Positions 1 to 5,958 are shown, counted from the stretch's first letter. The stretch: 10,617 nt of DNA from an uncultured Alphaproteobacteria bacterium (GCA_929200335.1 CAKMZG010000082.1:1-10617), one strand, 5' to 3'. Numbers and translations are program-made. Notes: generated by a model from the sequence alone, not told the origin.

Positions 1-501
1 TCCTGTGCCAGCGGGGCCTGTGCCAAATACCAATTCTGCACGATCCATCGCGCGGATATAGGCATCTTGGGTTGGCGAACGCGCAGAGATGGTTTTCTTT
101 GTGGTTGATACTGTGGCTAAAGATAATTTGCTGCCCTTGGTGACTTCGGGCAATTGCAATTGTTGTTCTTGTGAGCCAGCCATGCGAATGGCGCCAGAAA
201 CATCGCCACTTACCACATCATGGCCTTCTTGAAGACGGGTATAAAGATGATCTAAGGCAAGGCGGGCTTGCTCAACAGCTGAATCGCTGCCTTTTAATTC
301 AACTTTATTGCCACGAGCAATTGCGGTTATATCAAGGGTTGTTTCAAGGAGCGCTAAATGTTCATCGAATTGTCCAAAAAGTTCGCAGGCCAAGCGATTG
401 TCATCAAAAGCAATAGCTACATGAGCTAAATCAGATGCGCCAGATTTCTCAGTCACTACAGCACTTCTTTTATTGGCTTCGTTTTGCTTTACTTTAGTCA
501 T
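1..501 (-). CDS. phoH: PhoH-family ATPase, N-terminal part (3' end beyond left edge)
   Basis: The minus frame from the ATG at 501 runs open to base 1 and gives 167 residues. They end in GTGPAGTG at residues 160-167, the start of a Walker A loop (GxxxxGKT) cut by the window edge before its lysine. The family is a cytoplasmic P-loop ATPase, often joined to an RNA-binding region and commonly next to ybeY; its exact role is unsettled. The visible part is the region ahead of the ATPase core, with a KH-like stretch near residues 60-95 (GNKVELKGSDSAVEQARLAL) and the conserved lead-in ISARSPTQDAYIRAMD. A short GGA lies only four bases before the ATG. The gene starts 17 bases after the miaB stop, so co-transcription is likely. 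Identity rests on the loop, the lead-in and the miaB-phoH order. ybeY would be expected next, outside the window. Confidence 0.9.
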   Translation of the reverse strand, partial: MTKVKQNEANKRSAVVTEKSGASDLAHVAIAFDDNRLACELFGQFDEHLALLETTLDITAIARGNKVELKGSDSAVEQARLALDHLYTRLQEGHDVVSGDVSGAIRMAGSQEQQLQLPEVTKGSKLSLATVSTTKKTISARSPTQDAYIRAMDRAELVFGTGPAGTG

Positions 502-518
502 AATATCCAAAATATATG

Positions 519-1949
519 TTACGCACTAATGTGCTCTGCATTTAAACTATTAGGCGCAGCATGAACGATTTTGACAGGAATAATCTTGCCTATATCTTCC
601 TCTGAACCCGCCAAAATCACAGATTGCAACCAAGGGCTACGGCCAATCATTTGGCCTTCAGTCTTGCCTCTTTTTTCAATCAAAACATCAATGGTTTTAC
701 CAACCAATCCCTTATTAAAATCATATTGTTGTTCATTTAGCAGCGCTTGTAAACGCTGTAAGCGTTCAGATTTCACATCTTCCGGTACTTGGTCTTCTAA
801 TTCAGCTCCAGGTGTGCCGGGGCGTGGTGAATATTTAAACGAAAATGCTTGGGCATATTCAGTATCTCGCACAATTTGCAAGGTGTCTTCGAAATCTTGA
901 TCAGTCTCACCTGGAAAGCCTACGATGAAATCGCCAGACATGGCAATATCAGGGCGCGCTTCTTTGATTTTTCGGATCATTGCAATATATTCAGCCGCAG
1001 TGTGCTTACGGTTCATGGCTTTTAAAATGCGGTCAGATCCTGCCTGTACCGGCAGGTGTAAATAAGGCATTAGGCTTTTTAAATCACGGTGAGCATCAAT
1101 CAAGCTTTGCTCCATATCGCGAGGATGGGATGTTACATAACGCAGGCGATCAAGCCCTTCAATCTTATCAAGTTCACGTAAAAGTTCGCCTAAGCCCCAC
1201 TCGCGTTCATCATGACCAAGACCATGCCAAGCATTCACGTTTTGACCAAGTAAGGTAATCTCACGAACCCCTGAATCTATCAGTTTTTGTGCTTCTTCTA
1301 AAATTTGGGCAACAGGGCGAGATACTTCCGCACCGCGGGTATAAGGCACCACGCAGAACGTACAGAATTTATCACAACCCTCTTGAACAGTTAGAAAGGC
1401 AGTGGGGCCACGGGAGCGGATTTTTTTAGTGCTAGCAAGCGGTAGCGTTTCAAATTTTTCCTCTATGGCAAATTCAGTTTGAACAACTTTTTCGCCATCA
1501 CGCGCGCGACGCACAATCTGCGGAATTTGATGATAGGTTTGAGGGCCAACAACCAAATCTACGGAGCGCTCACGGCGGATGATTTCTTGGCCTTCTGCTT
1601 GGGCAACACAGCCTGTAACGCCAAGGGTCACAGGGCGATTGCCTTCAGAGCGTGCTTCCTTGAGCTTGCGAATACGACCAAGTTCTGAATAGACCTTTTC
1701 AGCCGCCTTTTCGCGAATATGGCAGGTGTTTAGCAAAATTAAATCAGCATCTTCCATATCTTGGGTTTCGCTATAGCCATCTTTTGCCAATGCATCATTC
1801 ATGCGTTGGCTGTCATAGACATTCATCTGGCACCCATAGGTTTTGATGAATACTTTTTTATCGCTATCACCAGTAATGGGAGCGTTTGATTTAGATGATG
1901 TATTTTCGGCTTTACTGCTCAATTGATTACTCACAGGGCTAAGTCTCAT
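519..1949 (-). CDS. miaB: MiaB, tRNA-2-methylthio-N6-dimethylallyladenosine synthase
   Basis: This radical-SAM methylthiotransferase adds a methylthio group to i6A at tRNA position 37 (ms2i6A), using two 4Fe-4S clusters. Three domains are visible in 476 residues, a normal length. The N-terminal methylthiotransferase domain starts at about residue 32 with cluster cysteines C40, C76 and C114. The radical-SAM domain carries GCDKFCTFCVVPYTRG with C192, C196 and C199. The C-terminal TRAM domain, an RNA binder, spans about 414-470. The QNVNAW motif and the SHP motif near residue 275 fit MiaB and argue against the paralogue MtaB. The start is uncertain: the ATG at 1949 has AAAGAGA directly against it, and a GTG at 1934 five codons later is an alternative; the first 30 residues are low-complexity and poorly constrained. 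The gene sits 139 bases after the acyltransferase gene and 17 bases before phoH. As an Fe-S enzyme it fits an operon that begins with nfu. Confidence 0.97.
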   Translation of the reverse strand: MRLSPVSNQLSSKAENTSSKSNAPITGDSDKKVFIKTYGCQMNVYDSQRMNDALAKDGYSETQDMEDADLILLNTCHIREKAAEKVYSELGRIRKLKEARSEGNRPVTLGVTGCVAQAEGQEIIRRERSVDLVVGPQTYHQIPQIVRRARDGEKVVQTEFAIEEKFETLPLASTKKIRSRGPTAFLTVQEGCDKFCTFCVVPYTRGAEVSRPVAQILEEAQKLIDSGVREITLLGQNVNAWHGLGHDEREWGLGELLRELDKIEGLDRLRYVTSHPRDMEQSLIDAHRDLKSLMPYLHLPVQAGSDRILKAMNRKHTAAEYIAMIRKIKEARPDIAMSGDFIVGFPGETDQDFEDTLQIVRDTEYAQAFSFKYSPRPGTPGAELEDQVPEDVKSERLQRLQALLNEQQYDFNKGLVGKTIDVLIEKRGKTEGQMIGRSPWLQSVILAGSEEDIGKIIPVKIVHAAPNSLNAEHISA

Positions 1950-2088
1950 TCTCTTTGATGTCTAAAGTGTACTTCTATGATAATATAGGTAACATATTTC
2001 GCCTGTTCTACTCTGTTTTATAAAAAATTAGAATAGAAAACTTTCACGCTTTTATGAGGAAAAGGCATAAGTGGATAAAAAAGTATGT
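1950..2088 (-). promoter_or_regulatory. acyltransferase-miaB spacer, possible weak miaB promoter
   Basis: This is the largest spacer inside the left gene cluster and is strongly AT-rich. A TATAAA on the minus strand (plus 2017-2022) could be a -10 box. The best partner is GTGAAA (plus 2042-2047) at a long 19-base spacing. A TATATT nearer the gene has no convincing -35. The spacer may hold a secondary promoter for miaB-phoH, but the signals are weak. I see no small gene in it. Confidence 0.25.
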
Positions 2089-2096
2089 TTATCCAC
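2071..2096 (-). terminator. Hairpin across the acyltransferase stop codon (weak terminator or attenuator)
   Basis: A perfect 9-base inverted repeat, GTGGATAAA at 2071-2079 and TTTATCCAC at 2088-2096, is separated by 8 bases. The right arm contains the TAA stop of the acyltransferase gene (2089-2091). On the minus strand the hairpin is followed by TTATGCCTTTTCC, which has T residues but no clean U-tract, so a strong intrinsic terminator is unlikely. It could trim expression of miaB-phoH or protect the upstream message end. Each arm also resembles a DnaA box (TTATCCACA) with one mismatch. Confidence 0.4.
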
Positions 2097-2916
2097 GTAA
2101 TCCCTTTAATAAATCGCGTTTGATGGAGGCTTTTATATCTTCTGTAACTGCTTTGCGGTTGCTATCAATGAAGTACTCAATAGGCTCTCCAAAATGCACA
2201 TCCACATCAAAAGCACCTTGTTTTACGACGTTCATCAAATGGGGCATCAGTTCAATGCTCCCTGGCCATGCGACATGGTGCAAATCCAAGCGTCCCATGG
2301 GCATTCCGTATAATTTATTATAACTAAGGGTTACAGGCTGTACTTTATAAGAGCTTTGTGATGAAGAGGGCGGGTTTTCTTTATCTTCATTTTGACGTCC
2401 AAAATGTTTGCCAAGCGCCATGTTTACACCGCCCAAAAGTGCGCTTTTAAATGGATAGAGTGTCATACCATCAGTTGTTGTGCCTTCAGGAAATAATATG
2501 ACATTGTGACCAGATTTTAATTTCTCAGCAATAGCCTCCGCCTGTCCAATGACAGAGCTGCGCGCCTCGCGGTTCACAAATATCGTATTTTGAGTTTTAG
2601 CAATAAAGCCAATCATTGGCCATGCAGCCATATCTTGTTTTGCAACAAAAAAGCCTGGCAAAATTGCGCCCATAATGGGGATGTCTGACCAGCTTACATG
2701 ATTAGCAATCCAAAGGGTTGGCTCGCCTTCAACAGGTGTGCCTGTGATATGAAGACGAAATCCAATTAGTTTTAGCACTAATCGATGCCAGAACTTTGCA
2801 ATGATGGGGCTGTGTTTGGGAAAAAACCTAACAATCACAATTTGTACAGGCAGCAATGCAAGTGTTGTAATCGCCAGAATTGTGATGATGAAAAACAGGC
2901 GAATTTTAAACAGCAT
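2089..2916 (-). CDS. PlsC/OlsA-type 1-acyl-glycerol-3-phosphate (or lyso-ornithine lipid) acyltransferase
   Basis: This membrane-bound O-acyltransferase moves an acyl chain onto a lysolipid. All family blocks are present in 275 residues: an N-terminal hydrophobic segment (about 6-30), the catalytic NHVSWSD block with H73 and D78 (HX4D), VNRE at 114-117, and the acyl-acceptor motif FPEGTTTDG from residue 142. A serine-rich insert lies near 180-190. The gene next to miaB in Sinorhizobium is, as I recall, olsA, which completes ornithine lipid from lyso-ornithine lipid, so this may be OlsA and not the housekeeping PlsC. Sequence motifs alone do not separate the two, and olsB is not in the window. 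The ATG at 2916 lies 11 bases after the mur stop and has no recognisable Shine-Dalgarno sequence, which suggests translation coupled to mur. Confidence 0.92.
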   Translation of the reverse strand: MLFKIRLFFIITILAITTLALLPVQIVIVRFFPKHSPIIAKFWHRLVLKLIGFRLHITGTPVEGEPTLWIANHVSWSDIPIMGAILPGFFVAKQDMAAWPMIGFIAKTQNTIFVNREARSSVIGQAEAIAEKLKSGHNVILFPEGTTTDGMTLYPFKSALLGGVNMALGKHFGRQNEDKENPPSSSQSSYKVQPVTLSYNKLYGMPMGRLDLHHVAWPGSIELMPHLMNVVKQGAFDVDVHFGEPIEYFIDSNRKAVTEDIKASIKRDLLKGLRG

Positions 2917-2927
2917 CGGCGTGACTT

Positions 2928-3365
2928 TTATGTATTGCTATCGTTGTCAGATTTAATTGGGACACCGTATAATTCAAGCCTATGGTCAATCAGCTCATAG
3001 CCCAGTTCTTTGGCTATCTTTTTTTGCAAAACCTCAATTTCATCGTTTTTAAATTCAATCACCTTGCCAGTTTTTAAATCAATCAGATGGTCATGATGTT
3101 CTTCAGGCACAGTCTCATAGCGTGAGCGGCCATCTCTAAAATCATGGCGCTCGACAATGCCAGCATCTTCAAAAAGTTTAACGGTGCGATAAACTGTTGA
3201 AATGGAAATCCTATCGTCTACTTTGGACGCGCGGTTATATAGTTCTTCCGTATCAGGGTGATCATGGCTTTCTTCCAAAACGCGCGCGATCACACGGCGC
3301 TGCTCTGTCATGCGCATGCCTTTAAGGCTGCAACGCTCTTCTAGGGTAGTGTGTTCGTGATCCAT
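2928..3365 (-). CDS. mur: Mur/Fur-family metal-responsive repressor
   Basis: This Fur-superfamily dimeric DNA-binding regulator would, in alphaproteobacteria of this type, sense manganese (Mur) and repress Mn uptake genes. From the ATG at 3365 it has 145 residues. Visible elements are the N-terminal block MRMTEQRRVIARVLEES, the recognition helix ISISTVYRTVKLFEDAGIV, the FRDGRSRYETV strand, and the metal-site block HHDHLID followed by GKVIEF. Where E. coli Fur has CLDCG, this protein has DLKTG, and the only cysteine lies near the N-terminus, so the structural zinc CxxC is missing, as in Mur and Bradyrhizobium Fur. The frame is open to a GTG at 3380, but AGAGGTGG lies across that codon and is better read as the ribosome-binding site for the ATG at 3365, which also matches family N-termini. 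It is the fourth gene of the nfu cluster, and the acyltransferase gene follows after 11 bases. Confidence 0.93.
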   Translation of the reverse strand: MDHEHTTLEERCSLKGMRMTEQRRVIARVLEESHDHPDTEELYNRASKVDDRISISTVYRTVKLFEDAGIVERHDFRDGRSRYETVPEEHHDHLIDLKTGKVIEFKNDEIEVLQKKIAKELGYELIDHRLELYGVPIKSDNDSNT

Positions 3366-3429
3366 GGTTTGCCCATCCACCTCTTAGTCTCAACTGTCAC
3401 CATTAAAGCTCAAATGCCCCCAAGTGCCA

Positions 3430-3960
3430 TTAATCTAAATCCAAACGCATAATCAATGCATTGGAAGCCTCTCGATTCTCTTTAGCATAATATCCCCCCC
3501 GTTTACCAACGGTTTTAAAACCAAAATTTTTATAAAGTGCAATGGCTGATGGGTTATTCTCATCTACTTCTAAGAAAAGTTTACGAATGTTTTGTGACAT
3601 TAAATGCTCAATACTTGCTCGCATCAATTGCCAGCCTATTCCTAGTTTGCGCATTTTTTGATCAACTGCAATGGCTAAGATTTCTGCTTCATCAAGGGTT
3701 GTTCTTAATATATTAAATCCGATAGGCCTTCCATCAGCTTTGCCGACTTCGCGTGCTATAACAGCAAAATTATGCCTACTTGATAGGATGTTTTGAATTT
3801 CTTCAGCACTCCATCCTCGAGTAAAATTATCCCCATGAAGCTCCGCAATGTCTTCAGCAAGATGATTGCTATGATCGTCAATATCAGCCTTTGTTACGAG
3901 AAATAGCATGATCTTGCTTAATATTTTCTGTTCTTTAGAAGACCTACTTGAAAATTTCAT
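3430..3960 (-). CDS. rimI: RimI-type GNAT N-acetyltransferase (ribosomal protein bS18-alanine acetyltransferase)
   Basis: This acetyl-CoA-dependent enzyme is expected to acetylate the N-terminal alanine of ribosomal protein S18. The GNAT core spans about residues 22-176. The acetyl-CoA loop RKLGIG (104-109) fits R/Q-x-x-G-x-G/A. EVDENNPSAIALYKNFGF at 131-148 aligns with the RimI signature: E131 and Y143 match the spacing of the catalytic Glu and Tyr of Salmonella RimI. The usual LEVR arginine is an aspartate here (D133). GGYY near 155 corresponds to the substrate-site RxxYY region. There are about 20 extra charged residues before the domain; an internal ATG at 3909 (M18) would remove them but has no better ribosome-binding site. 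It lies between tsaB and mur, the standard tsaB-rimI pairing, 17 bases after the tsaB stop. Other GNAT substrates cannot be excluded. Confidence 0.9.
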   Translation of the reverse strand: MKFSSRSSKEQKILSKIMLFLVTKADIDDHSNHLAEDIAELHGDNFTRGWSAEEIQNILSSRHNFAVIAREVGKADGRPIGFNILRTTLDEAEILAIAVDQKMRKLGIGWQLMRASIEHLMSQNIRKLFLEVDENNPSAIALYKNFGFKTVGKRGGYYAKENREASNALIMRLDLD

Positions 3961-3977
3961 GTTTATTAGACCAATCC

Positions 3978-4694
3978 TTATAGTGCAGAGGGGGGAGGAG
4001 CTAAATTTTTAAGAGGAGATTGAGGTTTGGCATCTGCCGCGCGAATGTAAAGTGGCTTTGGTTTATCATAAGGCGCAGATTTTTTTGTAGCCAATTCTGC
4101 CATGGTTTTGATATCAATCTCGCCATCATGTTCAATCAAATTGACAGCGGGCGTCAAATCTTGCCATTGCAACAGTGAAACAGCAGAGCCAATAACAGTT
4201 GTTGACCTATCGCTTTGGTTAAGCTCTTTTACAAAAGCTCCAATAGAAAGTGCTTGAGGCGGCTTGCTTGAAAGGCTGTCACGTTCAAAACTTTGAAAGA
4301 AAATCTCGTCTCGTCTGGCATCTTGTGCAACATAAAGGGCATGATCTGCAAGATCATTTTGAGTTGTATATTGTGCTTTGATGGTTTTGAATACGGATAT
4401 GCCTATTGTGGGTATGTTTTGCGATAGACCAATGGCGCGCGCAACACTTACCCCCACACGTAACCCTGTAAAACTACCGGGTCCAATGGATACTGCTACT
4501 TTTGTAAGCCTGTTCCAAGCTGGCATTTCTTCATTGGGGAATGCAGATCGAAAAACCTCTAAGATACTGGGCAACAGATGTTCTGCGTGGCCACGGCCAA
4601 TCATAGTTTGGCTGATTGCCAGATGTTGATCGTTTGCGTCGTCATAAAGGCAAACTGCACATTGTTTGTTAGCAGTATCAAGAGCAAGTAGCAC
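3978..4694 (-). CDS. tsaB: TsaB, tRNA threonylcarbamoyladenosine (t6A37) biosynthesis protein
   Basis: TsaB is a non-catalytic ASKHA-fold protein that dimerises with TsaD and, with TsaE, supports transfer of the threonylcarbamoyl group to A37 of ANN-decoding tRNAs. Hallmarks in 238 residues are the start LLALDTA, HAEHLL at 36-41, GPGSFTGLRVG at 71-81, DARRDEIF at 125-132 (the family's DARRGEVY-like block) and KPLYIRAADAK near the C-terminus. The shortness and missing metal-site histidines set it apart from TsaD. The start codon is GTG at 4694. AAAGG, which begins inside the nfu TAA stop, sits 7 bases before it, giving a good ribosome-binding site and likely translational coupling with nfu. 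tsaC, tsaD and tsaE are not in this window. Confidence 0.95.
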   Translation of the reverse strand: MLLALDTANKQCAVCLYDDANDQHLAISQTMIGRGHAEHLLPSILEVFRSAFPNEEMPAWNRLTKVAVSIGPGSFTGLRVGVSVARAIGLSQNIPTIGISVFKTIKAQYTTQNDLADHALYVAQDARRDEIFFQSFERDSLSSKPPQALSIGAFVKELNQSDRSTTVIGSAVSLLQWQDLTPAVNLIEHDGEIDIKTMAELATKKSAPYDKPKPLYIRAADAKPQSPLKNLAPPPSAL

Positions 4695-4704
4695 AGTAGA
4701 GCCT

Positions 4705-5274
4705 TTAAATTGCTTCCACGGCTTGAATTTCTGGAATAAAATGCTTTAGCAAGTTTTGAATGCCATGTTGGAGGGTAGCCGTTGATGATGGGCAACCTGC
4801 ACATGCACCACGCATAGAAAGATAAACCGTACCTTCTTTAAAACCACGGAAGGTGATGTCGCCACCATCTTGTGCCACCGCAGGGCGCACACGGGTCTCT
4901 AATAATTCCTTGATGGTTGCTACAATTTGTTCACTGCCATCATCAAAAAATTCTTCACCCATATTGCTATCAATATCTTGATTAGCATTGTTTAATACCG
5001 GCGCTCCAGACATGAAATGCTCCATGATTGCGCCTAGAATCGCAGGCTTTGTCAATTGCCAGTCTTGGTCATCGCGTTTGGTAATGGTGATGAAGTCGTA
5101 TCCAAAGAAAACGCCTTCAACACCTTCAATGGAAAACAAACGATCAGCCAATTGACTTTGGCCTTCTGCATCTTCTTTTGAACGGAAATCAAGAGAACCC
5201 TCTTCCATCACCACTTTTCCTGGGATGAATTTCAAAGTGGCAGGGTTTGGTGTCGCTTCAGTTTGAATAAACAT
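4705..5274 (-). CDS. Nfu-type iron-sulfur cluster scaffold/carrier protein (NifU C-terminal family)
   Basis: This protein is predicted to hold a 4Fe-4S cluster at a dimer interface and deliver it to target enzymes. Two domains are visible in 189 residues: an Nfu N-terminal domain (about 1-88, starting FIQTEATPNPATLKFIPG) and a NifU C-terminal domain (about 114-182) with RPAVAQDGGDI at 130-140 and the cluster motif GACAGCP (C158, C161). This is the mitochondrial NFU1/alphaproteobacterial architecture, not the E. coli NfuA type with its degenerate A-type domain. An acidic, Asn/Asp-rich linker joins the halves. The ATG at 5274 has AGGA 7 bases upstream. It is the first gene of the left cluster and has its own strong promoter overlapped by an Irr-like operator. 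MiaB, encoded downstream, is the kind of two-cluster enzyme such carriers serve. Confidence 0.95.
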   Translation of the reverse strand: MFIQTEATPNPATLKFIPGKVVMEEGSLDFRSKEDAEGQSQLADRLFSIEGVEGVFFGYDFITITKRDDQDWQLTKPAILGAIMEHFMSGAPVLNNANQDIDSNMGEEFFDDGSEQIVATIKELLETRVRPAVAQDGGDITFRGFKEGTVYLSMRGACAGCPSSTATLQHGIQNLLKHFIPEIQAVEAI

Positions 5275-5305
5275 GATCTTATCCTAATGAGTGTAAGCTA
5301 GGGGT

Positions 5306-5315
5306 CTAAATTTAG
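5306..5315. repeat. CTAAATTTAG palindrome in the nfu leader
   Basis: This perfect 10-base palindrome lies about 17 bases downstream of the predicted -10 box of nfu, so it should be inside the 5' leader. Its arms (TCTAAA and TTTAGG) resemble Irr half-sites but in back-to-back order. It may be an accessory operator or simply AT-rich chance. Confidence 0.3.
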
Positions 5316-5331
5316 GAAATAGTACAAGCCA

Positions 5332-5360
5332 TTTATATTCCTAGTTTAGAACTATTCCAA
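5332..5360 (-). promoter_or_regulatory. Sigma-70-type promoter of the nfu operon
   Basis: On the minus strand, TTGGAA (plus 5355-5360) and TATAAA (plus 5332-5337) are separated by exactly 17 bases. This is the best promoter match in the window. Transcription would start near 5325, giving a leader of about 50 bases before the nfu ATG. It is positioned to drive nfu-tsaB-rimI-mur-acyltransferase and possibly miaB-phoH. The -35 box lies inside the Irr-like inverted repeat. Confidence 0.6.
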
Positions 5361-5361
5361 A
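5345..5361. promoter_or_regulatory. Putative Irr (ICE) operator overlapping the nfu promoter
   Basis: TTTAGAACTATTCCAAA is an inverted repeat with 7-base arms and a 3-base centre. The second arm differs from perfect symmetry (TTCTAAA) at one base. As I recall it, the alphaproteobacterial Irr/ICE motif is TTTAGAA-N3-TTCTAAA, so this is 13 of 14 arm bases. It covers the predicted -35 box and part of the spacer, the position expected for repression. Irr typically represses iron-using and Fe-S genes when iron is low, and nfu fits that class. The match is by eye; no matrix score was computed. Confidence 0.55.
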
Positions 5362-5401
5362 GAAGATAATTCTTTTGTATCCATATATCAAGAGGTAAAG
5401 C

Positions 5402-5420
5402 AAGATTTAAAGTAAATCTT
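5402..5420 (-). terminator. AT-rich hairpin at the usp stop codon
   Basis: A perfect 8-base inverted repeat (AAGATTTA at 5402-5409, TAAATCTT at 5413-5420) has a 3-base loop. The usp TAA stop begins the second arm on the coding strand. Each arm has a single G or C, and the sequence after it (GCTTTACC) is not a U-tract. It is therefore a weak candidate for an intrinsic terminator separating usp from nfu. Confidence 0.35.
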
Positions 5421-5895
5421 CAATTTCCTCATCAGTTAGGCTGCTTGGCACAACTGTCACTGGTATTGGAAAAGATGAACTTCCTGCAATGGATGAAACC
5501 AGAGGGCCAGGGCCATCATTGCTATTGCCTGCTGCCAGTACCATGATTACAATATCTTGGTCTTCTTCAATCAAGTTTTCGATTTCAGTTGTGATATTGC
5601 CTTCACGGATAACGTGTTCAGGATCAATATTAGCTACATTACGCACCATTTCGGTATATTTATTCACAGCAGCTTGAGCGGTTTCGGTTGCTTCAGCGAG
5701 CATGATTTCGCCAACACCAATCCAATGTTGGAAATCACTGGGCTGAATAACATATAACATCATTAGACCACCACCAGTATCGGCTGCACGGCGTGCAGCA
5801 TAAGTGATTGCACGATCACATTCAGGGGTGTCGTCAACAATAACTAAAAATTTGCGTTTGTGACCTTCTTCATGGATGAGACGTTTACTAACCAT
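5407..5895 (-). CDS. Universal stress protein (UspA) family protein
   Basis: A single-domain Usp fold is predicted over about residues 14-150: first strand RKFLVIVDDTPECDRAI with the conserved aspartates D21/D22, a second strand LMMLYVI near 44-50, and a final strand PVTVVP at 145-150. The ATP-binding signature G-x2-G-x9-G-S/T is degenerate: G128, nine residues, then G138-S139 are kept, but the first glycine is shifted to G123. ATP binding is therefore uncertain. A short acidic tail (DEEIEDLL) closes the protein. The ATG at 5895 has AGGTC 8 bases upstream. The gene stands alone between trpS and nfu with its own likely promoter. The cellular role cannot be read from sequence; the family is linked to stress survival. 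Confidence 0.88.
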   Translation of the reverse strand: MVSKRLIHEEGHKRKFLVIVDDTPECDRAITYAARRAADTGGGLMMLYVIQPSDFQHWIGVGEIMLAEATETAQAAVNKYTEMVRNVANIDPEHVIREGNITTEIENLIEEDQDIVIMVLAAGNSNDGPGPLVSSIAGSSSFPIPVTVVPSSLTDEEIEDLL

Positions 5896-5928
5896 ATGGA
5901 TTTGACCTAATTATTAAAACAAAATGTG

Positions 5929-5958
5929 ATGATAGCGGTAATTTTAAAAAATTTGCAA
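5929..5958 (-). promoter_or_regulatory. Probable usp promoter
   Basis: Minus-strand TTGCAA (plus 5953-5958) and TATCAT (plus 5929-5934) are 18 bases apart, roughly 35 to 60 bases ahead of the usp ATG. The spacer is an A/T run. This is a reasonable sigma-70-like match in the 80-base gap after trpS. No experimental support can be drawn from the sequence. Confidence 0.4.

Noticed and set aside
1..24. PhoH seeming to lack the Walker A lysine
   Set aside because: The frame is simply cut by the window edge after GTGPAGTG; nothing indicates a broken gene.
171..416. An open frame on the plus strand inside phoH
   Set aside because: It is antisense to a convincing PhoH reading frame, has a low-complexity translation with no family resemblance, and has no ribosome-binding site. 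The other plus-strand frames in the window are antisense to real genes in the same way.
1932..2050. An Irr half-site (ATTCTAA) on the minus strand in the spacer upstream of miaB
   Set aside because: Only one half-site is present; the other arm does not match, and the region is AT-rich enough for such a heptamer to occur by chance.
2071..2096. A replication origin, suggested by the inverted DnaA-like boxes
   Set aside because: Only two imperfect boxes in a 26-base hairpin, with no box cluster, no AT-rich unwinding region of the right form, and no dnaA, hemE or parAB genes nearby.
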